Positions 35,268-43,360 of a stretch of DNA of 64,000 bases are shown here, piece after piece. A model generated the notes under the pieces. That model was not told the DNA's origin. It saw nothing but the letters and a program-made list of their open reading frames with translations, and searched no databases. Numbering within the stretch: position 1 is the stretch's first letter; every line of letters begins with the position of its first letter. Source of the DNA: Lachnospiraceae bacterium (lineage in GTDB: Bacteria > Bacillota > Clostridia > Lachnospirales > Lachnospiraceae); assembly GCA_021771755.1 (NCBI GenBank), contig JAETOL010000001.1:296526-360525 (forward strand), written 5' to 3'. The position numbers and the translations under genes were made by a program.

Positions 35268-35303
35268 TTGCGGCATGGCCTTTGGGCTGTGCCGTTTTTT
35301 TAT
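35268..35303 (+). terminator. Terminator closing the Rnf-like operon
   Basis: A stem of CGGCA...TGCCG type with an inner GGCC/GGGC pairing is followed by seven T, directly after the rnfE-like gene. Together with the promoter at 30644 it bounds the operon at four genes. Confidence 0.7.
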
Positions 35304-35314
35304 ATAAATTTTAT

Positions 35315-35343
35315 TTGACAAAGTATATACCCGATGCTATAAT
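35315..35343 (+). promoter_or_regulatory. Consensus sigma-A promoter of the FUSC gene
   Basis: A perfect TTGACA and a perfect TATAAT are 17 bases apart, 35 bases upstream of the FUSC gene and after the Rnf operon terminator. It indicates strong, independent expression. Confidence 0.85.
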
Positions 35344-35378
35344 TCCTCCCCGATATCTCAACCGAAAGGAGCGTTTTT

Positions 35379-36428
35379 ATGACATTTTATCAGGAACTGC
35401 AGCTGAATCAGCAGGGATCCAAAGCAATCATCAAGGCTTCTTCCAGCCCTGGCGAAAAGCTGCGCCATATCTCTGTTTATCTGTTCAAGATCTTCATTAC
35501 AATGGTCTTCTGCATGGCCTTTGTTATGGGCTACACCAAAATCTTCGGGGATGAAAACAGTATCGTAGGTGTGATCGTCCTTCTTTGTATCATGGTCTTC
35601 CGCTATGCCGACTTCGGCATGCAGATGCCGGGCTCTCTGGCCTCCCTCGCCATAATCTTTGGTATCCTTGCCTTGGGTCCGCGACTGGCAAACGCCGCCG
35701 GACTTTTTGGAGAACTGATCATCAATGCAGGATGCATCTTTGCTCTTCTGCTTTTGGGCTGTCACAATGTCATGATGGCAAATCATTCCACTCTTGTTCT
35801 TGGCTATCTTCTGCTTTACGGCTATGATACCACCGGAAAAACTTATCTGATGAGACTGGCTGCCATAGGAGCCGGCGCTGTTCTGACTGCCTTTGTCTTT
35901 TACAGAAATCACAGAAAGCTGACCTATAAAAGAAAACTCCGCGATGTCATAAAAGAATTTCGACTGACTTCACTTCGGACACGCTGGCAGCTGACCGTAA
36001 CCTTCGGCGTTTCCACTGCGGTTTTTCTCGGAGGACTTTTTCATATTCCAAGAACCATGTGGATCGGGATTGCCGCCATGTCTGTGCTGCTTCCTTTCCG
36101 CGCAGATATGAAAGAAAGAGTCAAAGGACGTATTCCCGGAAACATCATCGGTGCGGTTGTCTTCCTTGGCATCTGTGTGTTCCTTCCGGCCTCTGTCTTT
36201 CCTTATATCGGCGTGATCGGAGGCATCGGTGTCGGACTTTCCGCCACCTATCAGTGGCAGGCAGTATTTAATTCTCTGGGCGCCATGGCGATCGCCACCA
36301 GTATTCTTGGTCTTCCCGGAGCTATCCTCTTCCGGATTGCCAATAACTTTATTGGTTCTGTTTACGGACAGTTCTTTGAAAAAATATCCAGCCGGTTCCT
36401 TGACCGGATCACTCCTGCCCGGGCCTGA
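35379..36428 (+). CDS. FUSC family membrane protein
   Basis: 349 residues with two sets of helices separated by a charged stretch near residues 180-205, as in the aromatic acid exporter/FUSC family (YccS, AaeB relatives). The second set begins TVTFGVSTAVFLGGLFHIPRTMWIGIAAMSVL. Family members are thought to export small aromatic or toxic compounds; the substrate is unknown here. It has its own consensus promoter and a shared bidirectional terminator, so it is not part of the Rnf-like operon. Confidence 0.8.
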   Translation: MTFYQELQLNQQGSKAIIKASSSPGEKLRHISVYLFKIFITMVFCMAFVMGYTKIFGDENSIVGVIVLLCIMVFRYADFGMQMPGSLASLAIIFGILALGPRLANAAGLFGELIINAGCIFALLLLGCHNVMMANHSTLVLGYLLLYGYDTTGKTYLMRLAAIGAGAVLTAFVFYRNHRKLTYKRKLRDVIKEFRLTSLRTRWQLTVTFGVSTAVFLGGLFHIPRTMWIGIAAMSVLLPFRADMKERVKGRIPGNIIGAVVFLGICVFLPASVFPYIGVIGGIGVGLSATYQWQAVFNSLGAMAIATSILGLPGAILFRIANNFIGSVYGQFFEKISSRFLDRITPARA

Positions 36429-36442
36429 GTTTTCTGAAATCA

Positions 36443-36497
36443 TAAAAAGCCATAGTTTCCGGTATTTTCTGTCATACCGGAAACCATGGCTTTTTTA
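36443..36497. terminator. Bidirectional intrinsic terminator
   Basis: A stem of about 20 pairs (AAAAAGCCATAGTTTCCGGT with ACCGGAAACCATGGCTTTTT, one mismatch) lies between the convergent FUSC and ferredoxin genes, with T runs on both strands. Confidence 0.88.
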
Positions 36498-36536
36498 TTC
36501 AGGATACCTGTTCTATATGGAAAAAGGCAGTCTTTT

Positions 36537-36722
36537 TCAGGAATTCTCCTCCAGAATATCTCTTACCAGGCAGCGGATAAAATCTCTGCACTTTCCGCAT
36601 CCTGTTCCAAATCCCGTTGCCTTCTGTACTTCTTCAAAATCCTTTGCACCTGCCTTAATGGCATCTTCGATCATTCCGTAAGTAATATTCTTACAATGGC
36701 ACGCTTCTTTTTTTCGATTCAT
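36537..36722 (-). CDS. BFD-like [2Fe-2S] binding protein
   Basis: 61 residues, nearly all one BFD-like domain. The four cysteine ligands are in CHCKN and GFGTGCGKCRDFI, the C-x-C...C-x2-C arrangement of bacterioferritin-associated ferredoxin and the related domains of NifU and nitrite reductase. Such small proteins shuttle electrons or store clusters. It lies 33 bases downstream of rfbF on the same strand. The link to rfbF may be chance, although RfbH needs an electron donor and none is seen in its own operon. Confidence 0.85.
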   Translation of the reverse strand: MNRKKEACHCKNITYGMIEDAIKAGAKDFEEVQKATGFGTGCGKCRDFIRCLVRDILEENS

Positions 36723-36755
36723 AGATCACCCTCTCTTTCTGATTTGTTTTGTGAT

Positions 36756-37532
36756 TTATTCCCACACCTTCCACGGTGCGTTTCCCTTCTGCCACAGTTC
36801 TTCCAGATAATTTTTTTCGCGAAGCGTATCCATACACTGCCAGAATCCTTTATGGCGGTATGCATTCAGCTGTCCGCTGCGCGCTGCCTCTACCAGAGGC
36901 TCCTTCTCAAATACTGTGGAATCGTCCTGGATCAGATCCATGATCTCCGGTTCAAGAACCATAAATCCGGCATTGATCCAGCCTCCGTCCTCTTTTTTCT
37001 TCTCTTTAAAGTTTGTAATGGTACCGTCCTCACAGATATCAAGGATACCAAAACGACCTCCCGGCTGGGCAGCTGTGATCGTTGCCATTTTGCCATGAGA
37101 TCTGTGGTATTCCAGAAGTTCTTTTATGTTCACATCTGCGACTCCGTCCCCATAGGTCAGCATAAAGGTATCTCCGTCCAGATATTCCCTGACTCTTTTG
37201 ATACGTCCTCCTGTCATGGTATACAGTCCCGTATCCACCAGCGTCACCTTCCATGGTTCCAGCGTATTGTTGTGGACGATCATCTTGTTTTCCTGTGTAA
37301 AGTCAAAGGTAATGTTGCTGTTATGCAGATAGTAGTCTGCAAACCATTCTTTGATCACATGCTGCTTATAGCCGCAGCAGATAACAAACTCATTAAATCC
37401 ATAATGAGAATACATTTTCATAATATGCCATAAGATAGGCTTTTCTCCGATCTCGATCATTGGCTTGGGCTTCAGATGACTTTCTTCACTGATCCTTGTT
37501 CCAAATCCTCCTGCCAGAATAACAACCTTCAT
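36756..37532 (-). CDS. rfbF: Glucose-1-phosphate cytidylyltransferase
   Basis: 258 residues, the family length. It makes CDP-glucose from CTP and glucose-1-phosphate. The nucleotidyltransferase signature LAGGFGTRISEESHLKPKPM and the segment MLTYGDGVADVN are typical of RfbF rather than of dTDP- or UDP-glucose enzymes. It feeds RfbG and RfbH, which lie 27 kb away at the left of the window. Such a split is unusual because these three genes normally sit together. Confidence 0.94.
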   Translation of the reverse strand: MKVVILAGGFGTRISEESHLKPKPMIEIGEKPILWHIMKMYSHYGFNEFVICCGYKQHVIKEWFADYYLHNSNITFDFTQENKMIVHNNTLEPWKVTLVDTGLYTMTGGRIKRVREYLDGDTFMLTYGDGVADVNIKELLEYHRSHGKMATITAAQPGGRFGILDICEDGTITNFKEKKKEDGGWINAGFMVLEPEIMDLIQDDSTVFEKEPLVEAARSGQLNAYRHKGFWQCMDTLREKNYLEELWQKGNAPWKVWE

Positions 37533-37629
37533 ATAGATTCTCCCATCTTCCTTTATTTCTATCTGTCCGTCTGATCTTTATGTCCTTTTCATTCTAATAC
37601 AAATATGTTCAAAAGAAAACCCCAAAAGA

Positions 37630-37686
37630 TAAAAAGCCATACAGTCAGCCGGGAAAATATCTCTTTCCCAACTGACCATACGGCTG
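37630..37686 (-). terminator. Terminator after the radical SAM gene
   Basis: On the minus strand AGCCGTATGGTCAGTTGGGAAA and TTTCCCGGCTGACTGTATGGCT form a long stem with a few G-U pairs, followed by TTTTTATC. It lies about 35 bases after the radical SAM stop. Confidence 0.8.
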
Positions 37687-37720
37687 TTCAAATATCTGTT
37701 CTGCTTCTGGCGTATCGTTT

Positions 37721-39106
37721 TTATTTTGCCTTTGCAGCTTTTTTCTCCTGAGTTTCTTTCCACAGTCTGTCCGCTTCCGGTGTCCACTGCTGCGCATAGG
37801 CGGTGCACTTTCCGCAAAGATGCTCTGCTGTTTCTGGAGACTGCAGGTCTGTGGAATGTGCTCCGGATTCTTTTACAAGTCTCTGGAGGATCTCCGGATT
37901 CTCCAGCATCGGACATGGGCGAAGCATGTTCTCATTAAACGGCTGATTGTTATGGTATGCCATAAATAACGGCTGCTTCAGGATCTCCAGGATGGTATTT
38001 TCCCGGATATTTCCATTGGAATAATGGATAAACACACAGGGTTCCGCATCTCCATTGGCATTAATATGGAAGTAATTTCTGCCTCCTGCAATGCATCCTC
38101 CCACAAACTCTCCGTCATTCTGGAAGTCCATGGTAAACAGTCCCGGCCCATGTTCCATATTGCGGATTTCTCTTACTCTGTCATGCATATAAACTCTCTG
38201 TTCTGCTGTTGGAAGAAGTTCCAGAGAAGCATCGTTTCCAACCGGCATATAGTGAAAATACAGAGAATAACGGCAGCCTTTTTCCACCAGCATATTTACA
38301 AACTCATCGCTTGTCACACTGTCGATATTCTGACTGGTATAGCAGATCGAGGTACCAAAAACAAGACCGTTCTTCTTCAGAAGTTCCATAGCATGCATGA
38401 CTTTTCCGTAAACACCCTCGCCACGGCGCAGATCATTTACTTCCGGCTTTCCTTCCAGACTCAGCGCCAGGAACAGGTTTCCTGCTTCCTGCATCTGATG
38501 ACAGAGCTCTTCGTCTACAAGAGTACCATTTGTGTAAGCAAGGAATACACAGTCGTTATGCTTTTTGCAGAGTGCGATCACGTCTTTTTTGCGTACCATC
38601 GGTTCTCCGCCTGTCAGCATATAGAAATACACACCAAGCTCTTTTCCCTGAGTAATGACAGAATCCATTTCTTCAAAGGTAAGATTCAGCTTGTTTCCGT
38701 ATTCTGCCGCCCAGCATCCTGTACAGTGAAGATTGCACGCACTGGTAGGATCCATAAGAATGATCCAGGGGATATTGCAGTTATGTACTTTTCTCATTTC
38801 ACGAATGGTTTTTGTGCCATGATAAAACGCCTCATATCCCAGATTCACAAGAGTCGTCTTCAGAACATTGGGATGAAGTTCCTCCACCATAGAGCTTACA
38901 TAACGGTTCAGTGTATATTCCGGGTTTAAAGTCACCCGTCTTAAATACTCCCAGTTGATCCCCAGATCAAACTCATTCATATATTTTTCCGCAGTGTCAA
39001 GGATCTTTTCATAAGCGCCCTGACGGTCTTTATTGATCTGACTGAGTTCATGCTCTACGATTCCTGAAAAAACTTTTCTGCCTGCTGCGTGTGCGATTCT
39101 GCTCAT
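37721..39106 (-). CDS. Radical SAM protein with SPASM-like C-terminal region
   Basis: About 461 residues from the start chosen by GGGAGGAA upstream of MSRIAHAAGR. The radical SAM cluster motif is CNLHCTGC near residue 125, followed by MLTGGEPMVRKKD, the SAM-binding GGE motif. A C-terminal cysteine set (GGCIAGGRNYFHINANGD...PCVF, then CPML and CGKC) suggests auxiliary iron-sulfur clusters. Such proteins modify peptides or small molecules; no precursor peptide gene is recognisable beside it. The N-terminal ~100 residues are helical and have no known name to me. The function is unassigned. Confidence 0.82.
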   Translation of the reverse strand: MSRIAHAAGRKVFSGIVEHELSQINKDRQGAYEKILDTAEKYMNEFDLGINWEYLRRVTLNPEYTLNRYVSSMVEELHPNVLKTTLVNLGYEAFYHGTKTIREMRKVHNCNIPWIILMDPTSACNLHCTGCWAAEYGNKLNLTFEEMDSVITQGKELGVYFYMLTGGEPMVRKKDVIALCKKHNDCVFLAYTNGTLVDEELCHQMQEAGNLFLALSLEGKPEVNDLRRGEGVYGKVMHAMELLKKNGLVFGTSICYTSQNIDSVTSDEFVNMLVEKGCRYSLYFHYMPVGNDASLELLPTAEQRVYMHDRVREIRNMEHGPGLFTMDFQNDGEFVGGCIAGGRNYFHINANGDAEPCVFIHYSNGNIRENTILEILKQPLFMAYHNNQPFNENMLRPCPMLENPEILQRLVKESGAHSTDLQSPETAEHLCGKCTAYAQQWTPEADRLWKETQEKKAAKAK

Positions 39107-39241
39107 CTGCAATTCCTCCCTGTAATGTACGCTTCCAAAACGGTACCTGTTTTTACTTATCAATTTGTATAGCTTTCATTATAGGCGGAAATATACTTTT
39201 TTCCATAAACAAAAGCAGGGCAGTGTTTAGTTTTTTATCAT

Positions 39242-40021
39242 TCAAAGCATTTTGTCTAATTCCTTCAATTCGCAGAAGGGAATACTCCCTCCAAAAAGAT
39301 CCAGGGCGCTTCCTACGGTTACATCCAGCCGTCCCCTGCCATGCACCTTCAAAAGCCGGATATCCTCCATACAGCCTACTCCGCCTGCATAGGTAACCGG
39401 TTTTTCTCCATATTCCGCAAGGATCTCTGCAAGTTCCGTCTCTATACCGGAAGCCTTACCTTCCACATCTACTGCATGGATCAGAAACTCATCGCAGTGG
39501 CTGCCAAGCTCCCTCATCCTTTCCGGCGTCACTTCCACATCTGTAAATTTCTGCCAGCGGTCTGTAACGATGTAGTATGCGCCGTCCTTTTTCCGGCAGC
39601 TGAGATCCAGGACAAGATGCTCTTTCCCGGCTTCTCTTTCCATTTTTTCCAGGTTTTCCCAGCACAATCTGCCCTCCCGGAACACATAGGAAGTCACGAT
39701 CACATGACTTGCCCCTGCATCCAGATACTGCTGTGCATTGTCCGGACGTACCCCGCCGCCGATCTGCAGACCTCCGGTAAATGTTTTCAGTGCCTTTAGC
39801 GCCTGCTTCCTGGTTTCTTCAAAATACGGAGAACTCTCCGGATTCAAAAGGATCACATGTCCTCCTCTGAGTCCTGCATCTCTGTACAGAGCCGCATAAA
39901 AAGCCGCATCCTGCTCTGAAACAAAATTTTCCCGCGCCTGATCTCCGGCATCCTTCAGGCTTCCTCCTACAATCTGTTTCACCTTGCCATTATGTATATC
40001 AATACACGGACGAAATCGCAT
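39242..40021 (-). CDS. hisA: HisA, eukaryotic (HIS6) type phosphoribosylformimino-AICAR-phosphate isomerase
   Basis: 259 residues of TIM-barrel type beginning MRFRPCIDIHNGKVKQIVGG. The substrate phosphate sites are LQIGGGVRP and VTYAGGVG. The sequence follows the fungal/plant HIS6 pattern (CIDIHNGKVKQIVGGSL) rather than the common bacterial HisA that starts with IPAIDLxxGxxVRL. It would catalyse the fourth step of histidine synthesis. No other his gene is nearby, so it stands apart from any histidine operon in this window. Confidence 0.85.
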   Translation of the reverse strand: MRFRPCIDIHNGKVKQIVGGSLKDAGDQARENFVSEQDAAFYAALYRDAGLRGGHVILLNPESSPYFEETRKQALKALKTFTGGLQIGGGVRPDNAQQYLDAGASHVIVTSYVFREGRLCWENLEKMEREAGKEHLVLDLSCRKKDGAYYIVTDRWQKFTDVEVTPERMRELGSHCDEFLIHAVDVEGKASGIETELAEILAEYGEKPVTYAGGVGCMEDIRLLKVHGRGRLDVTVGSALDLFGGSIPFCELKELDKML

Positions 40022-40047
40022 TATGCTCCCTCCTCATAAGTATAAGC

Positions 40048-40086
40048 AGCCGGAAAAAGCCGCTGAAACTACTGCTTTTTCCGGTA
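40048..40086 (-). terminator. Candidate terminator after the lipoprotein gene
   Basis: An 11-base perfect inverted repeat (CCGGAAAAAGC and GCTTTTTCCGG) lies between the lipoprotein stop and hisA. The T run is within the stem, so the assignment as a terminator is tentative. Confidence 0.5.
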
Positions 40087-40124
40087 TGCAGATATCATAA
40101 TATAATTTTATTTCCTTCGCAACC

Positions 40125-40577
40125 TTATCTTCCCTCTACAGCGTTGTCTGCGGCATCGCCCAGATCCTCCACCGCATTTCCTACACCATCGCCCAGATCT
40201 TTTACGCTGTTTCCAAGCTCACCGGAAATGGTATCATCATTTCTGTCCGGATTTTTATTTTCATCTGCGGTACCGTCTCCGCTGCCATCTGTATCATCTC
40301 CGGCGATCGTATTGTCATCTGCCGCATTGTTTTCAGAAGCTGTATTACCGGCTGCATTTTCATCTACGGTACCGTTGTCTTCTATAGCGTTTCCGGCATC
40401 CTTGTTGGTGTCTTCCGGTTTTCTGTTATCCTGCCCTGTGCTGTCAGAATTCCCTTTATTGTCTGTCATAGTTCCTGATTCATCTGCATTATTATCTGTG
40501 TTTTCTCCGCAGGCTGTAAACGCCCCCAGGGCAAGCACCAGCATCATACCTGTCATAATCCTTTTTAATTTTTTCAT
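40125..40577 (-). CDS. Low-complexity putative lipoprotein
   Basis: About 150 residues from MKKLKRIMTG, with AAGGAGACGG upstream of the ATG. The signal peptide ends in a lipobox-like FTAC, so the cysteine at about residue 22 may carry lipid. The mature part is rich in Asp, Asn, Gly and Glu with repeated short phrases (DNTDGSG, GNAVEDLGDAADNAVEG). No domain is recognised. Its composition suggests a disordered surface protein. Confidence 0.7.
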   Translation of the reverse strand: MKKLKRIMTGMMLVLALGAFTACGENTDNNADESGTMTDNKGNSDSTGQDNRKPEDTNKDAGNAIEDNGTVDENAAGNTASENNAADDNTIAGDDTDGSGDGTADENKNPDRNDDTISGELGNSVKDLGDGVGNAVEDLGDAADNAVEGR

Positions 40578-40719
40578 ACTGATCCGTCTCCTTTTCTTGA
40601 ATTTTATATCTGATACAGATAATATGTGCAGTTTACAAAATAATATCAAAGGAAATTTTTACCATAAAATTTATAAGTCCTTCTTCTGCAAAAGCCGATT
40701 CAGGACTTAAAAAGAAATA

Positions 40720-41520
40720 TCAGATATGTAAATCTTTTTTGCAGAATATCAGAATCCCGATTATATAAATCCCAACTGCGCCGGCTCCAAGAATACCTGC
40801 GCCAATCATTGCACTGTTTTCGGCGGCTATTATTCCCTTTGCATCAAAAAGAGTAAAAAATGTAAAGTATTTTGCCGCTTCCGCTTTTTTACCGGTATTT
40901 GCAAGCATCTGAAGTACATACATAAATGCCGGAATACCTGCGCCAAAAGCAATGCTGTATTTTGTCTCTGAAAAAATACAGGAAGCAAGAAAACAGATGC
41001 TCCCGATAAATAAAAGCAGGCACAAAAGAGCGATATTTAATTTCAGCAGTTCTGATATTACAAGCGCATTTGGAAAACCTGTTTCAGCAATTACGATTTC
41101 CAGCCCGGTAGTATAAATAACAAGCAGCAGTATTCCGCTGATAAGAACAGCCGCCTGCGTCGCTGCAACAGTTCTGCGTTTTATCGGAGCCGCCAGCAAA
41201 GTGACCATGGAACCCTTGTCCGCATACCTGGCGATCAGAGCATTTCCGCGCAAAATGCAGAAGATCATAGGAAAAATCAATAATATAAATCCATAGAGGT
41301 ATGAGATCATAAATCCGATCAGACTTGTCGCTCCTGCAGTCATTCCAACGGATGCCATAAGTTCCGGCATAATTTTATAAAAGCTGTCCAGTGTTTTCAT
41401 CATCTCCGGATCATACATACTGATGATAACAGAAACATACAACGAAATGACAGCAGCAAATATGACCAGCATCTTCAGACTGCCTTTCATTTCCCGCTTA
41501 TACAGAGCCATATTAAGCAT
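40720..41520 (-). CDS. ABC-2 type permease
   Basis: About 266 residues with six predicted helices, starting MLNMALYKREMKGS. The ATG has GGAGGTG six bases upstream; the track's GTG start is three codons earlier. It overlaps the stop of the ATPase gene, so the two are one exporter. The sequence resembles Gram-positive ABC-2 permeases of multidrug or lantibiotic type; the substrate is unknown. Confidence 0.82.
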   Translation of the reverse strand: MLNMALYKREMKGSLKMLVIFAAVISLYVSVIISMYDPEMMKTLDSFYKIMPELMASVGMTAGATSLIGFMISYLYGFILLIFPMIFCILRGNALIARYADKGSMVTLLAAPIKRRTVAATQAAVLISGILLLVIYTTGLEIVIAETGFPNALVISELLKLNIALLCLLLFIGSICFLASCIFSETKYSIAFGAGIPAFMYVLQMLANTGKKAEAAKYFTFFTLFDAKGIIAAENSAMIGAGILGAGAVGIYIIGILIFCKKDLHI

Positions 41521-42331
41521 TTTGGTCACCTCCGTAATAGTTCATAAAAATTGTTTCAAGACTTTGTTTGGCAGATACGGTAACCGTACTTCCATCGCAT
41601 ATTCCATTAAAATCTCCGGCAAAGTCTCTCGCAAGTTCCGGGGAGTCCAAATGAACTGTATAGGTGCGCATATGACGTTCTCTCAATGTTTCAACCAGAT
41701 CAACTGCAGCCAGCTTTCCGTTGCGGATCATACCGATACGGTCACAGGTGCGCTCCACCTCCTCAAACATATGACTTGATAAAAGAATGGTTTTCCCTTT
41801 CTTTTTTTCTTCTGCAATCAATTCAACAAAACGGTTCTGCATCAGTGGATCAAGTCCGCTGGTAGGCTCATCCAGGATCAGTATCTCAGGGTTGTGCATA
41901 AAAGCCGCTGCAATACCAAGCTTCTGTTTCATTCCCTTACTCATTTTTTTGATCTTGCCTCTGGGATCTAATTCAAATCGTTCCAGCATTTCCTGTATCC
42001 GGTTGTCCTTTTTTATCTTTCGGTAATCCGATAGGAACTTCAGAAATTCGTTTCCTGTCATATCATCGAAGAAACTGATTTCTCCGGGAATATACCCTAA
42101 TCTGCTTTGAATCACATCACGATCCCTCCAGCAGTCCAGTCCCTGGATCTGGCAGCTTCCCTCCCTGGGTTTGATAAATCCCATCAAATGACGGATCGTT
42201 GTGGTTTTTCCAGCTCCGTTTGGACCCAGAAATCCAAAAACCTCTCCTTTTTCTACCTGAATAGATACATTAAATATTCCTTTACCCGAACCGTAATCTC
42301 TGGTCAGATTCTGTATATTTATTTCACTCAT
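41513..42331 (-). CDS. ABC transporter ATP-binding protein
   Basis: About 272 residues from MSEINIQNLTRDYG, the start supported by AAGGAG. Walker A is GPNGAGKTTT, the signature MSKGMKQKLGIA and Walker B ILILDEPTSGLDP. The C-terminal portion resembles the extension of CcmA/NatA-like exporters. It is translated just ahead of its permease. Its start is close to the T-rich end of the repeat element at 42379-42512, which would insulate it from dapB transcription. Confidence 0.9.
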   Translation of the reverse strand: MSEINIQNLTRDYGSGKGIFNVSIQVEKGEVFGFLGPNGAGKTTTIRHLMGFIKPREGSCQIQGLDCWRDRDVIQSRLGYIPGEISFFDDMTGNEFLKFLSDYRKIKKDNRIQEMLERFELDPRGKIKKMSKGMKQKLGIAAAFMHNPEILILDEPTSGLDPLMQNRFVELIAEEKKKGKTILLSSHMFEEVERTCDRIGMIRNGKLAAVDLVETLRERHMRTYTVHLDSPELARDFAGDFNGICDGSTVTVSAKQSLETIFMNYYGGDQNA

Positions 42332-42378
42332 TGACCTTTTTCTCCTTATGAATCCCTGGATGTTGCCCATATTCAGAA

Positions 42379-42512
42379 GTAAAAAGAAAAAGGCAGATCA
42401 TCGTGCCTTGCGAGGTTTCCCAGGAAACACAGCACATGATCTGCCTTCTTCTCATATGCATCGTCTGTGGGTAACAGGAAACAAAAGCCCGTTCCTCCCC
42501 ACAAACAGAAAT
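42379..42512 (-). repeat. Dispersed intergenic element, copy 2, ending in a terminator hairpin
   Basis: The part at 42431-42512 is homologous to 24271-24357 on the opposite strand. On the minus strand it starts AATTTCTGTTTGTGGGGA, contains a first stem (TGTGGG with CCCACA, inner GGAA/TTCC), then the shared GCATATGAGAAGAAGGCAGA. It continues into a long hairpin (AAGGCAGATCAT...ATGATCTGCCTT) ending in TTTTTC. It lies directly after dapB and may act as its terminator. The conservation of the stretch before the hairpin, in two different contexts, argues for more than a terminator. Confidence 0.65.
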
Positions 42513-42524
42513 TTTTATATGTCT

Positions 42525-43286
42525 TTATTTTGCTTCGATCACATCTGCCATATCGTATTTTCCAACAGGTTTCCCTGCAAGAAATTTGGCAGCCTCTACA
42601 GCGCCTTTGCCAAATACGGCCTTGGAATAAGCAGTATGCTTAAACTCGATCACCTCATCCGGGCCTGCAAAGATCACTTCATGATCTCCCACGATTGTTC
42701 CGCCTCTGACAGCAGAAATTCCAATCTCCTTGTCAGAACGCATTTCTCTTTTCTGGCTGCGGTCGAATACATATTTATATTCATTTCCCATTGCTTCATT
42801 GAGACTGTCTGCAAGAGCAAGAGCAGTACCGCTTGGCGCATCCAGCTTCAGACGATGATGACGCTCTACGATCTCCATATCAAATCCTGCCGCTGCGAGA
42901 ACTTTTGCAGCCTCCTGAATCAGCTTCAGAAGCGTGTTGATTCCCAGAGACATGTTTGCAGATTTCAGCACTGCTGTTTTTTTCGCAGTTTCCTCAACCT
43001 TTGCAAGCTGTTCTTCGCTGAGACCTGTTGTACAGAGAACAACCGGAAGCTTCCTTTCTGCACAGTAGTCTAAAAGCGCATCTACCGCTTTGGCAGAAGA
43101 AAAATCAATCACCACATCAATTTCCTCCTGACACGCAGAAAGCTCTGTATATACAGGATAAGAAGTATTTCCTCTGTCTGCAATATCCACTCCTGCTACG
43201 ATCTGAGCATCAGGGTCTTTCTCTACAAGTTCAGAGATCACCTGGCCCATATGTCCACAGCATCCGTGCATCATAATCTTTATCAT
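42525..43286 (-). CDS. dapB: 4-hydroxy-tetrahydrodipicolinate reductase
   Basis: 253 residues from MIKIMMHGCCGHMG, with GAGGAGGAA upstream; the track start is 11 codons earlier. It reduces hydroxy-tetrahydrodipicolinate in lysine and diaminopimelate synthesis. The nucleotide-binding GCCGHMGQ, the catalytic region VERHHRLKLDAPSGTAL (His, Lys) and the end GKYDMADVIEAK are standard. It follows dapA, giving two consecutive pathway steps. Confidence 0.95.
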   Translation of the reverse strand: MIKIMMHGCCGHMGQVISELVEKDPDAQIVAGVDIADRGNTSYPVYTELSACQEEIDVVIDFSSAKAVDALLDYCAERKLPVVLCTTGLSEEQLAKVEETAKKTAVLKSANMSLGINTLLKLIQEAAKVLAAAGFDMEIVERHHRLKLDAPSGTALALADSLNEAMGNEYKYVFDRSQKREMRSDKEIGISAVRGGTIVGDHEVIFAGPDEVIEFKHTAYSKAVFGKGAVEAAKFLAGKPVGKYDMADVIEAK

Positions 43287-43360
43287 AATTTCCTCCTCAT
43301 TGTGCAGTTTTTTGCACATCCAGGTACACTCTTGAGTGTTTCCTCCTCATTGTGCGGGGT

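Noticed and set aside
35379-36428. FUSC gene as a fifth member of the Rnf-like operon
   Set aside because: A terminator and a perfect consensus promoter lie between it and the rnfE-like gene.
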